From Rhizobacter sp. (GTDB lineage: Bacteria > Pseudomonadota > Gammaproteobacteria > Burkholderiales > Burkholderiaceae_C), in contig JANXVK010000476.1 of NCBI GenBank assembly GCA_025351675.1, positions 1 through 6,289 of the forward strand: DNA of 6,289 bases, in the 5' to 3' direction. The notes beneath the pieces were generated by a model that searched no databases, had not been told where the DNA came from, and saw only the letters and a list, made by a program, of their open reading frames with translations. Position 1 is the first letter of the stretch, and every line of letters starts with the position of its first letter. The position numbers and the translations under genes are program-made. Positions 1 to 5,787 of this stretch are shown piece by piece.

Positions 1-1553
1 CCTTCGGTATCTCGCCCTGGATCGGCATGTTCGCGGGGGTCGGCGTGTCGGCGCTCGTGGCGCTCGTGATCGCGTATCCGACGCTGCGCCTGCGCGGACC
101 GTTCTTCTCGCTCGCCTCGATCGCATTCCTCGAAGTCGCGCGGCTGCTCGTCAACCATGAAGAAGCGTGGACGCACGGCGCGGGCGGGCTCAACGTGCCG
201 TTGCAGATCGGCCTGAAATGGATGATCTTCCGCGAGAAGTGGGCGTATCTGCTGGTCGCGTTCGGCTTCTGGATGGTGGTGCTCTGGATCTGCCGCGCGA
301 TCCGTCATTCGCGCTTCGGCTACTACCTGATCGCGGTGCGCGAACGCGAGGACGCGGCGCGCGCGATCGGCATCAACCCGGTGAAGGTGAAGATCGCGGC
401 GGCGGTGATCTCGGCCGGCCTGACGAGCCTGATCGGCAGCTTCCATGGCATGTACCTCACCTTCATCGAGCCGGCGTCCGCGTTCTCGCTGGAGCTGTCG
501 ATCCAGGTCGCGATGTTCGCGCTCATCGGCGGGCTCGGCACCGTCGCCGGGCCGGTGCTTGGCACGGTCGTCGTGCTGCCGATCGCCGAGCTGGCGCGCG
601 GCTGGCTGAGCGCGTTCGGCAACGGCACGCACGGCTTCGTCTACGGCGTCGTGCTGGTGGCGGTGGTGCTGTTCTTCCCGCGCGGTCTGGTCGGCCAGCT
701 CGGTGGCCGCGTGACGCAGTGGATCGACAAGCTGCCCGATTTCGCGCGGCCGCGCCGCGTCGAGGCGGCACCGCTGGCCGCGGTCGTGCGCGCGACCCCG
801 AGCAAGGGCGAGCCGATCCTGAAAGCCGACAACATCGAGAAGCGCTTCGGCGGCCTGAAGGCGACCGACAAGGTCTCGCTGACGCTGCACGAGGGCGAGA
901 TCCTCGGCGTGATCGGGCCGAACGGCGCGGGCAAGACGACGGTGTTCAACCAGCTTTCCGGCTTCCTGCGCCCGGACGGCGGCACGGTCACGATCCGCGA
1001 CGCGGCCGGCCAGTGGAGCGCGCCGCGCAGCCCCGAGGGCTTCGCGCGTGCCGGGGTCGGGCGCACGTTCCAGATCGTCCAGCCGTTCGCCGGCCTCACC
1101 GTGCTCGAGAACCTGTTGCTCGGCGCCTTCATGCGCACCCAGGGCCGCGACGAGGCCGAAGCGCTCGCCCGCTCCGTGGCCGAGCTCACCGAATTGACAC
1201 CGTTGCTCGAGACCGAAGCGCGCAGCCTCACGGTCGGCGGCATGAAGCGGCTCGAGATCGCGCGCGCGCTCGCGACCTCGCCACGCGTGCTGCTGCTCGA
1301 CGAGGTGCTCGCCGGGCTCAACCCGGCCGACGTGGCGCGTGCCATCGTGATGATCCGGCGCATCCGCGACTCGGGCGTGTCGGTGCTCATGATCGAACAC
1401 CTGATGCAGGCCACGATGGCGCTCTCCGACCGCATCGTCGTCATCCACCTCGGCAAGGTGCTGAAGGAAGGCCTGCCGGCGGAAGTCGCGAACGATGTCG
1501 AGGTCATCCAGGCCTACCTTGGAAAGGGCTACACCCATGCTGCAGGTTCGTGA
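1..1553 (+). CDS. livM-livG: Fused LivM-LivG branched-chain amino acid-type ABC transporter, permease + ATP-binding protein (5' partial)
   Basis: Inner-membrane permease and cytoplasmic ATPase of a HAAT-family importer in one chain; these systems carry branched-chain amino acids, amides, urea or aromatic acids. The frame is open from base 3, ahead of the first Met codon at 27, so the true start lies upstream. Counting from that Met, residues 1-220 are hydrophobic with about six membrane segments and the LivM cytoplasmic loop (about 103-130, AVREREDAARAIGIN). A polar, Pro/Arg/Ala-rich linker follows (about 225-262), then a LivG ATPase: Walker A GPNGAGKTT (297-305), Q-loop Gln349, signature LTVGG (401-405), Walker B LLLDE (422-426) and H-loop His458. 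The signature differs from the usual LSxGQ, and Walker B is followed by Val, not Pro. No stop or well-placed internal start with a ribosome site is visible in the linker, so the fusion looks genuine. The C-terminus overlaps livF. Family assignment is firm; the substrate is unknown. Confidence 0.93.
   Translation, partial: FGISPWIGMFAGVGVSALVALVIAYPTLRLRGPFFSLASIAFLEVARLLVNHEEAWTHGAGGLNVPLQIGLKWMIFREKWAYLLVAFGFWMVVLWICRAIRHSRFGYYLIAVREREDAARAIGINPVKVKIAAAVISAGLTSLIGSFHGMYLTFIEPASAFSLELSIQVAMFALIGGLGTVAGPVLGTVVVLPIAELARGWLSAFGNGTHGFVYGVVLVAVVLFFPRGLVGQLGGRVTQWIDKLPDFARPRRVEAAPLAAVVRATPSKGEPILKADNIEKRFGGLKATDKVSLTLHEGEILGVIGPNGAGKTTVFNQLSGFLRPDGGTVTIRDAAGQWSAPRSPEGFARAGVGRTFQIVQPFAGLTVLENLLLGAFMRTQGRDEAEALARSVAELTELTPLLETEARSLTVGGMKRLEIARALATSPRVLLLDEVLAGLNPADVARAIVMIRRIRDSGVSVLMIEHLMQATMALSDRIVVIHLGKVLKEGLPAEVANDVEVIQAYLGKGYTHAAGS
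1510..1522 (+). repeat. 13-bp direct repeat, copy 1 (3' end of livG)
   Basis: AGGCCTACCTTGG here recurs exactly at 2222-2234, 712 bp downstream. In both copies the bases read as codons for Ala-Tyr-Leu-Gly near the C-terminus of an ATPase (QAYLGK in LivG, KAYLGH in LivF). It most likely reflects a shared family motif plus matching codon choice, not a mobile-element footprint. Confidence 0.6.
1521..1527 (+). promoter_or_regulatory. Ribosome binding site of livF
   Basis: The purine-rich run GGAAAGG lies 9 bases before the ATG at 1537, inside the end of livG. It selects 1537 over the in-frame upstream ATG at 1495, which would add 14 residues (starting MSRSSRP) not seen in LivF proteins. The placement suggests translational coupling with livG. 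Confidence 0.7.
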
Positions 1554-2241
1554 TCTGCACGCCGGCTACGGCAAGAGCGAGGTGCTGCGCGGCATCTCGT
1601 TCGATGTGCAGCGCGGCGAGATCGTCACCATCGTCGGCGCCAACGGTGCCGGCAAGACGACGACGCTGCGAACGCTCTGCGGCATCGTTCGCGCGACCGC
1701 CGGAAGCATCGAGCTCGACGGCGTCCCGCTCAGCACGCGCCAGCCGCACGAGATCGTCGAACTCGGCGTGACGATGATCCCGGAAGGCCGGCAGCTCTTC
1801 CCTTTTTTGACGGTCGAAGAGAACCTGCGCATGGGTTCGTTCAAGAAGTCCGCGCGCGATTCTCACGCGCAGCGGCTTGAGGAATTGCTGGTGCTGTTCC
1901 CGAAGGTCAAGGAGCGGCTGAAACAGCTGGCGGTCTCGCTCTCGGGCGGTGAGCAGCAGATGGTCGCGATCGCGCGCGGCATGATGGCGGGACCGCGACT
2001 GCTGATCTTCGACGAGCCGTCGCTGGGCCTCTCGCCGTTGCTCGTCGAGCAGATGTTCGAGATCGTGCGCAAGGTGGCCGACCAGGGCACGACGGTGTTG
2101 CTGGTCGAGCAGAACGTCTTCCACACGCTGCAGCTCGCCGACCGCGGCTACGTGCTCGAGAACGGCGAGGTGGTGCTCTCCGGTACCGGCAAGGAGTTAC
2201 TGGTGAATCCGCACATCCGCAAGGCCTACCTTGGGCACTGA
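1537..2241 (+). CDS. livF: LivF-type ATP-binding protein of a branched-chain amino acid ABC transporter
   Basis: Second ATPase of the importer, expected to pair with the LivG half of the upstream fusion on the cytoplasmic face of the permeases. The 234 aa product has the usual LivF length. Motifs in order: Walker A GANGAGKT (34-41), Q-loop in IPEGRQLFP (81-89), intact signature LSGGEQQ (135-141), Walker B LLIFDE (155-160) with catalytic Glu160, and LVEQN (189-193), where Gln replaces the switch-loop His. That Gln is typical of LivF. The product starts MLQVRDLHAGYGK, the standard LivF opening, which supports the start at 1537. The gene overlaps livG by 17 bp. Because the LivG half has a degenerate signature and this one a perfect signature, the two ATP sites of the dimer may be unequal; this is inference. 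Substrate unknown. Confidence 0.95.
   Translation: MLQVRDLHAGYGKSEVLRGISFDVQRGEIVTIVGANGAGKTTTLRTLCGIVRATAGSIELDGVPLSTRQPHEIVELGVTMIPEGRQLFPFLTVEENLRMGSFKKSARDSHAQRLEELLVLFPKVKERLKQLAVSLSGGEQQMVAIARGMMAGPRLLIFDEPSLGLSPLLVEQMFEIVRKVADQGTTVLLVEQNVFHTLQLADRGYVLENGEVVLSGTGKELLVNPHIRKAYLGH
2222..2234 (+). repeat. 13-bp direct repeat, copy 2 (3' end of livF)
   Basis: Exact second copy of the 1510-1522 sequence, encoding the Ala-Tyr-Leu-Gly at the end of LivF. The two copies bracket almost exactly the livF coding sequence. Both are in their gene's reading frame, so a crossover between them would remove livF while leaving the LivM-LivG fusion with a natural LivF-like ending. Confidence 0.6.
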
Positions 2242-2256
2242 GCCCGGCCCCACGCG

Positions 2257-3093
2257 ATGACGGCGAACCTGCACGAGATCACCGGCCACACGCGCTTCCT
2301 CGCGATCGTGGCCGATCCGGTCCATCACGTGAAGACGCCGCAGCGCATCAACGCGCTGTTGCGCGCGCACGGCATCGATGCGGTGATGGTGCCGCTGCAC
2401 GTGGGCGAGGGCGATCTCGCGACCGTGATGGCGGCCTTGCGTCGCACGCAGAACTTTGCGGGTTGCGTGGTGACCGTGCCGCACAAGACAAAGGCACTGG
2501 CGCTGTGCGACGAGGTCAGCGACGCGGCGCGGCAAATAGGTGCGGTCAACGTGGTGCACCGGCTGCACGACGGGCGACTTCGCGGCGGCATGCTCGACGG
2601 CATCGGCTTCGTCGACGGCTTGCGTGGCGCCGGCATCGACCCGAACGGCATGGCGGTGTACCTCGCGGGAGCCGGCGGCGCTGCCAGCGCGATCGCCTTC
2701 GCGCTGGCGCAAGCCGGTGTGCGCCGCATCACCGTGGCCAACCGCAGTGCCGACCGGGTCGCTGACCTCATCGAGCGACTGCGCCGGCAGCATCCGCAGC
2801 TCGCTGCATCGGTCGGTGGCAGCGACCCCTCGGGCCACGACCTCGTCGTCAACGCCACCTCGCTCGGCCTGCGGCCGGGCGACCCGCTGCCGCTCGATGT
2901 GGCGCGGCTCGATGCGGGCCAGATCGTCGCCGAGATCATCATGGACCCGGCCGAAACGGCCTTGCTCGTGGCGGCTCGCGCACGCGGCTGCCGCGTCCAC
3001 GAAGGCGCGCCGATGCTCGCGAGCCAGGTGCGTCTGATGGCCGCCTTCATGCTCGATCAACCCATCCCCGCCGCAGCGTCGGCCACTTCTTGA
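2257..3093 (+). CDS. Shikimate dehydrogenase-like (AroE superfamily) NADP-dependent oxidoreductase, divergent pocket
   Basis: Predicted cytoplasmic dehydrogenase of the shikimate/quinate dehydrogenase superfamily; 278 aa is the usual size. The N-terminal substrate domain has ADPVHHVKTP (19-28), VVTVPHK (71-77) with catalytic Lys77, GAVN with Asn98, and Asp114, partner of the Lys in the family. The Rossmann domain has GAGGAA (138-143) and NRSADR (162-167), the latter usual for NADP preference; NATSLGL (199-205) and Gln257 near the end are also family positions. Against E. coli AroE, positions equivalent to Ser14 and Asn59 are Val25 and Val71, Ser16 is Thr27, and the NTD motif reads MLD. The substrate-carboxylate contacts are therefore partly lost, so I avoid the name aroE. 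It is more likely a catabolic paralogue, like the YdiB, RifI or Ael1-type relatives, than the biosynthetic enzyme. The gene lies 15 bp after livF and has no obvious Shine-Dalgarno, so coupling to livF translation is likely. True substrate unknown. Confidence 0.88.
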   Translation: MTANLHEITGHTRFLAIVADPVHHVKTPQRINALLRAHGIDAVMVPLHVGEGDLATVMAALRRTQNFAGCVVTVPHKTKALALCDEVSDAARQIGAVNVVHRLHDGRLRGGMLDGIGFVDGLRGAGIDPNGMAVYLAGAGGAASAIAFALAQAGVRRITVANRSADRVADLIERLRRQHPQLAASVGGSDPSGHDLVVNATSLGLRPGDPLPLDVARLDAGQIVAEIIMDPAETALLVAARARGCRVHEGAPMLASQVRLMAAFMLDQPIPAAASATS

Positions 3094-3096
3094 ACC

Positions 3097-3100
3097 GGAG
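3097..3100 (+). promoter_or_regulatory. Ribosome binding site deciding the GTG start of the GMC oxidoreductase
   Basis: GGAG sits 5 bases before the GTG at 3106. The next residues (QPFDYVIVGGGAAG) are the expected beginning of a GMC flavoprotein, which puts the FAD-binding loop about 10 residues in. This supports the GTG start over any later ATG. Confidence 0.65.
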
Positions 3101-3105
3101 CACAG

Positions 3106-4701
3106 GTGCAACCGTTTGACTACGTGATCGTCGGCGGAGGTGCCGCGGGCTGCGTGCTCGCGAACCGGTTGAGCGCCGACGGCAGGCAGCGTGTGTTGCT
3201 GCTGGAGGCCGGCGGCGAGCCGGAAAGCCGCTGGATCGCGATCCCCGCCGGTTTCAGCAAGCTGCTCGTCGACAAGCGCTACAACTGGCTCTTCCAGACC
3301 GAGCCGGAACCCAACACGCACGATCGCCGGATCTCCGTGCCGCGCGGCCGCGGTCTCGGCGGTTCGACCCTGATCAACGGGATGATCTACGTGCGCGGCC
3401 AGCCGCAGGACTACGACGACTGGCAGCGTGCCGGCGCGACCGGCTGGGGCTACGCCGATGTCGAGCCCTGGTTTCGCAAACTCGAGCGCTACGAAGGCGG
3501 CGGCGAGGTGCGCGGCAAGACCGGCCCGTTGCGACTCGAGCAGGTGCGCGAACGCTTTCCGATCGCGGACGCGTTTCTCGCTGCGGCGGCCGAAGACGGC
3601 CAGCCGATGAACGCCGACTACAACGGCGCGGTCCAGCAAGGCTTCGGCTACTACCAGGTCAACCAGCGCCAGGGCCGCCGTTGGAGCGCGTACGACGCCT
3701 ACCTCGTGCCGGTGCGGCATCGCCCGAACCTGGTCGTCGTGACCGATGCGCACGTGCAGCGCCTGCGCTTCGACGGCACGCGCTGCGACGGCGTCGTGTA
3801 CCGCCAGGGCGGGCAGGAGCTGTCGGTCGTGGCGCGGCTGGAGGTGATCCTCGCCGCCGGCGCGTTCCAGTCGCCGCAGCTGCTCGAGCTCTCGGGCATC
3901 GGCCGCGCCGACGTGCTCGGCCCGCTCGGGATCGCGGTGCGCGTCGATGCCCCGGGCGTCGGCGAGAACTACATCGATCACTACGCCACGCGCATGAACT
4001 GGCGCGTCCGCAACGCGGTGACCCTCAACGAAATGTCGCGCGGCTGGCGCCTCGTGCGCGAGGTCGCGCGCTATTACGCGCAGCGCCGCGGCATCCTGAC
4101 GCTGGGCACCGGGCTCGTGCACGGCTTCGTGAAGACGCGGCCCGAGATGGTGCGACCGGACGCGCAGTATTTCTTCATGCACGCGAGCTACGCGAACGCG
4201 GCCGAACGCATCCTCGACCGCGAACCGGGCATGACCATCGGCGTGAGTCAGTTGCGCCCCGAGTCGGTCGGCAGCGTGCACGCGACGTCGCCCGATCCGC
4301 AGGTACAGCCGGCGATCCGGCCGAACTTCCTCGACAGCACCATCGACCAGGCCTGCCTCGTCGAGGCGATGAGGATCGCGCGGCGCGTCGTCGGCCAAGC
4401 CGCGATGCAGCACTACATCGCGCACGAGATCAGCCCGAGCGAGGCGGTGCAGGACGATGCCGCGTGGCTCGATTTCGCGCGCCGCAACGGCCAGACGATC
4501 TACCACCCGATTGGCACCTGCCGCATGGGCAGCGATGCACACGCGGTGGTCGACGTGCGATTGCGCGTCAACGGCGTGCCGGGGCTGCGGGTCGTCGATG
4601 CGTCGGTGATCCCGAAGATCGTGTCGGGCAACATCCAGGCGGCCGTGATGATGGTCGCCGAGAAGGGTGCCGACATGATCCTGGCAGACCGGCCGCGATG
4701 A
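3106..4701 (+). CDS. GMC-family FAD-dependent alcohol dehydrogenase/oxidase (choline dehydrogenase/AlkJ-like)
   Basis: Predicted flavoprotein oxidising a primary or secondary alcohol to a carbonyl, passing electrons to a quinone chain or oxygen. The 531 aa length fits bacterial choline and alcohol dehydrogenases. FAD-binding GGGAAG (10-15) and the ribose-binding Glu34 in LLLEAGG are present. GMC signature 1 begins GRGLGGSTLIN (81-91) and signature 2 is GAFQSPQLLELSGIG (252-266). In the C-terminal domain, YHPIGTCRMG (466-475) supplies the active-site His467, and SGNIQAA (507-513) supplies Asn509, at the place of the second His/Asn of the family. The usual GNTNAP is GNIQAA here, a mild deviation near the catalytic Asn. 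No signal peptide or twin-Arg motif is visible, so the enzyme is cytoplasmic or on the inner face of the membrane. It starts with GTG 12 bp after the AroE-like gene, indicating the same operon and plausibly successive steps on one compound. Family is certain; substrate and electron acceptor are not. Confidence 0.94.
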   Translation: MQPFDYVIVGGGAAGCVLANRLSADGRQRVLLLEAGGEPESRWIAIPAGFSKLLVDKRYNWLFQTEPEPNTHDRRISVPRGRGLGGSTLINGMIYVRGQPQDYDDWQRAGATGWGYADVEPWFRKLERYEGGGEVRGKTGPLRLEQVRERFPIADAFLAAAAEDGQPMNADYNGAVQQGFGYYQVNQRQGRRWSAYDAYLVPVRHRPNLVVVTDAHVQRLRFDGTRCDGVVYRQGGQELSVVARLEVILAAGAFQSPQLLELSGIGRADVLGPLGIAVRVDAPGVGENYIDHYATRMNWRVRNAVTLNEMSRGWRLVREVARYYAQRRGILTLGTGLVHGFVKTRPEMVRPDAQYFFMHASYANAAERILDREPGMTIGVSQLRPESVGSVHATSPDPQVQPAIRPNFLDSTIDQACLVEAMRIARRVVGQAAMQHYIAHEISPSEAVQDDAAWLDFARRNGQTIYHPIGTCRMGSDAHAVVDVRLRVNGVPGLRVVDASVIPKIVSGNIQAAVMMVAEKGADMILADRPR

Positions 4702-4714
4702 GGCCGATCACCGG

Positions 4715-4728
4715 GCGATGAGCATCGC
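4715..4728. repeat. Perfect inverted repeat just before the lacI-family start codon
   Basis: GCGATG-AG-CATCGC has two perfect 6-base arms separated by 2 bases, and ends at the base before the ATG at 4729. It occupies half of the 27-bp gap between the GMC gene and the repressor gene. It could be an operator half-site pair for autoregulation or a small RNA hairpin limiting repressor translation. Repeats this short also arise by chance in GC-rich DNA, and the centre lacks the CpG usual for LacI-family operators. Confidence 0.4.
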
Positions 4729-5787
4729 ATGACGAGGCATCGCGCCACGCTCGCGGACGTCGCACGCTTGGCGGGCGTCTCGCTCGGCAGCGCATCGCGC
4801 GCGCTCGCGGTGCCGCACGAAGTGCGCCCGGCGACGCTCGAGCGCGTGCAGTGTGCCGTCGCGCAACTCGGCTACGTGCGCAACGGCGCGGCGCAGGCAC
4901 TGGCCTCGCGTCGCACGAAGACCATCGCCGCGATCTACCCGACGCTCGACAACCCGATCTTCGCCGTCTCGATCCAGGCGCTGCAGCAGACGCTCTGGGG
5001 ACTCGGCTACCAGTTGCTCGTCGCGAGCCACGATTACGAACCCGCGCGCGAGGTCGATCTGCTGCGCGCGATCGTCGAGCGCGGGGTCGACGGCATCGTG
5101 CTCGTTGGCACCGACCACGCCGACGGCGTCTACGACCTGCAGCGCCAGTACGGCCTGCCGTACGTGCTGAGCTGGGCGGTCGACGAGACGCGGCCCGGGC
5201 AATGCGTCGGCTTCTCCTACCTCGACGCCGCACAGCGCATGGCGAATCTCGTCGTCGAGCGCGGCCACACCCGCATCGCGCTGTGCCCGGGCATCGCCGA
5301 TTGCAACGAACGCGTGCGCGCGCGCATTCAGGGAACGCGCGCGGCACTGCAGGCGCACGGCCTCGTGCTGCGCGACGACTGGATTGTCGAGCGGCCGTTC
5401 ACGTTCGAGGGCGGCCGCAGCGCGGTCGCACAGCTCTTCCAGGCCAGCGAGCGCCCGACCGCGCTGATCTGCGGCACCGACATCCAGGCCGTCGGCGCGA
5501 TCGGCGAATGCCGAGATCGTGGCCTGCGTGTTCCCGACGATCTTTCGATCACCGGCTCGGACGACATCGAGCTCGCGAGCCTCGTCGAGCCGAAGCTCAC
5601 GACCGTGCGCGTGCCGACCGCCGAGATCGGCCGCCGCTCGGCCGAACGCATCGTCGGCCTGATCGAAGGCCGGCCGCTCGGCGAGACGCAGGCATTGCAA
5701 ACGATGCTGGTGACCCGCGAGAGTCTGAAAGACATCGCCGGGCTCGCCCCTCATCCATCCCGACATCGCAAGGAGAAACAGAGATGA
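4729..5787 (+). CDS. LacI-family transcriptional regulator
   Basis: DNA-binding repressor with a periplasmic-binding-protein-like effector domain, 352 aa, within the normal LacI/GalR range. The N-terminal helix-turn-helix [20 protein letters not shown] spans 7-26. The hinge helix is [12 protein letters not shown] (52-63), and the effector domain opens with [15 protein letters not shown] (65-79). The late family motif reads [20 protein letters not shown] (274-293), with Ser where most relatives have Phe before the Asp pair. ATG 4729 puts the helix-turn-helix at the usual distance from the N-terminus. The ribosome site is poor and overlaps an inverted repeat, suggesting low expression. The last residues (RHRKEKQR) are basic and lie where the next gene's ribosome site is embedded. 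It probably controls this operon in response to the imported compound or an intermediate, but no operator outside its own leader can be seen because the promoter region is not in the window. Effector unknown. Confidence 0.95.
   Translation: MTRHRATLADVARLAGVSLGSASRALAVPHEVRPATLERVQCAVAQLGYVRNGAAQALASRRTKTIAAIYPTLDNPIFAVSIQALQQTLWGLGYQLLVASHDYEPAREVDLLRAIVERGVDGIVLVGTDHADGVYDLQRQYGLPYVLSWAVDETRPGQCVGFSYLDAAQRMANLVVERGHTRIALCPGIADCNERVRARIQGTRAALQAHGLVLRDDWIVERPFTFEGGRSAVAQLFQASERPTALICGTDIQAVGAIGECRDRGLRVPDDLSITGSDDIELASLVEPKLTTVRVPTAEIGRRSAERIVGLIEGRPLGETQALQTMLVTRESLKDIAGLAPHPSRHRKEKQR
5770..5775 (+). promoter_or_regulatory. Strong ribosome binding site of the quinone oxidoreductase gene
   Basis: AAGGAG lies 8 bases before the ATG at 5784 and inside the last codons of the lacI-family gene. 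It is the best Shine-Dalgarno in the window and fixes the start of the downstream gene. Confidence 0.85.

Noticed and set aside
1194..1199. TTGACA, a perfect -35 hexamer inside the LivG region
   Set aside because: No -10-like hexamer follows at 16-18 bp spacing and there is no gene start nearby; it encodes part of the conserved protein.
167..1771. A 534-codon + strand frame overlapping the LivM-LivG fusion in another phase
   Set aside because: The product is dominated by Arg, Ala and Gly in low-complexity order, while the alternative frame carries all ABC transporter motifs.
1803..1809. Possible -1 ribosomal frameshift site T-TTT-TTG in livF
   Set aside because: The heptamer is in the right phase, but a shift would only give a truncated product ending at 1880, and losing a core ABC domain has no obvious use. 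LivF is full length without it.
2197..4542. A 781-codon open frame on the minus strand, antisense to the AroE-like and GMC genes
   Set aside because: It is rich in His, Ala, Arg and Val with no recognisable motif, and covers two well-supported + strand genes. Long antisense frames are expected where third codon positions are nearly all G or C.
3681..4721. A 346-codon + strand frame within the GMC gene
   Set aside because: An Arg/Ala-rich shadow; the GMC signatures and active-site His/Asn lie in the other frame.
4702..4728. Possible intrinsic terminator between the GMC gene and the repressor gene
   Set aside because: The only hairpin has 6-bp arms and no following T-run; it ends at a start codon.
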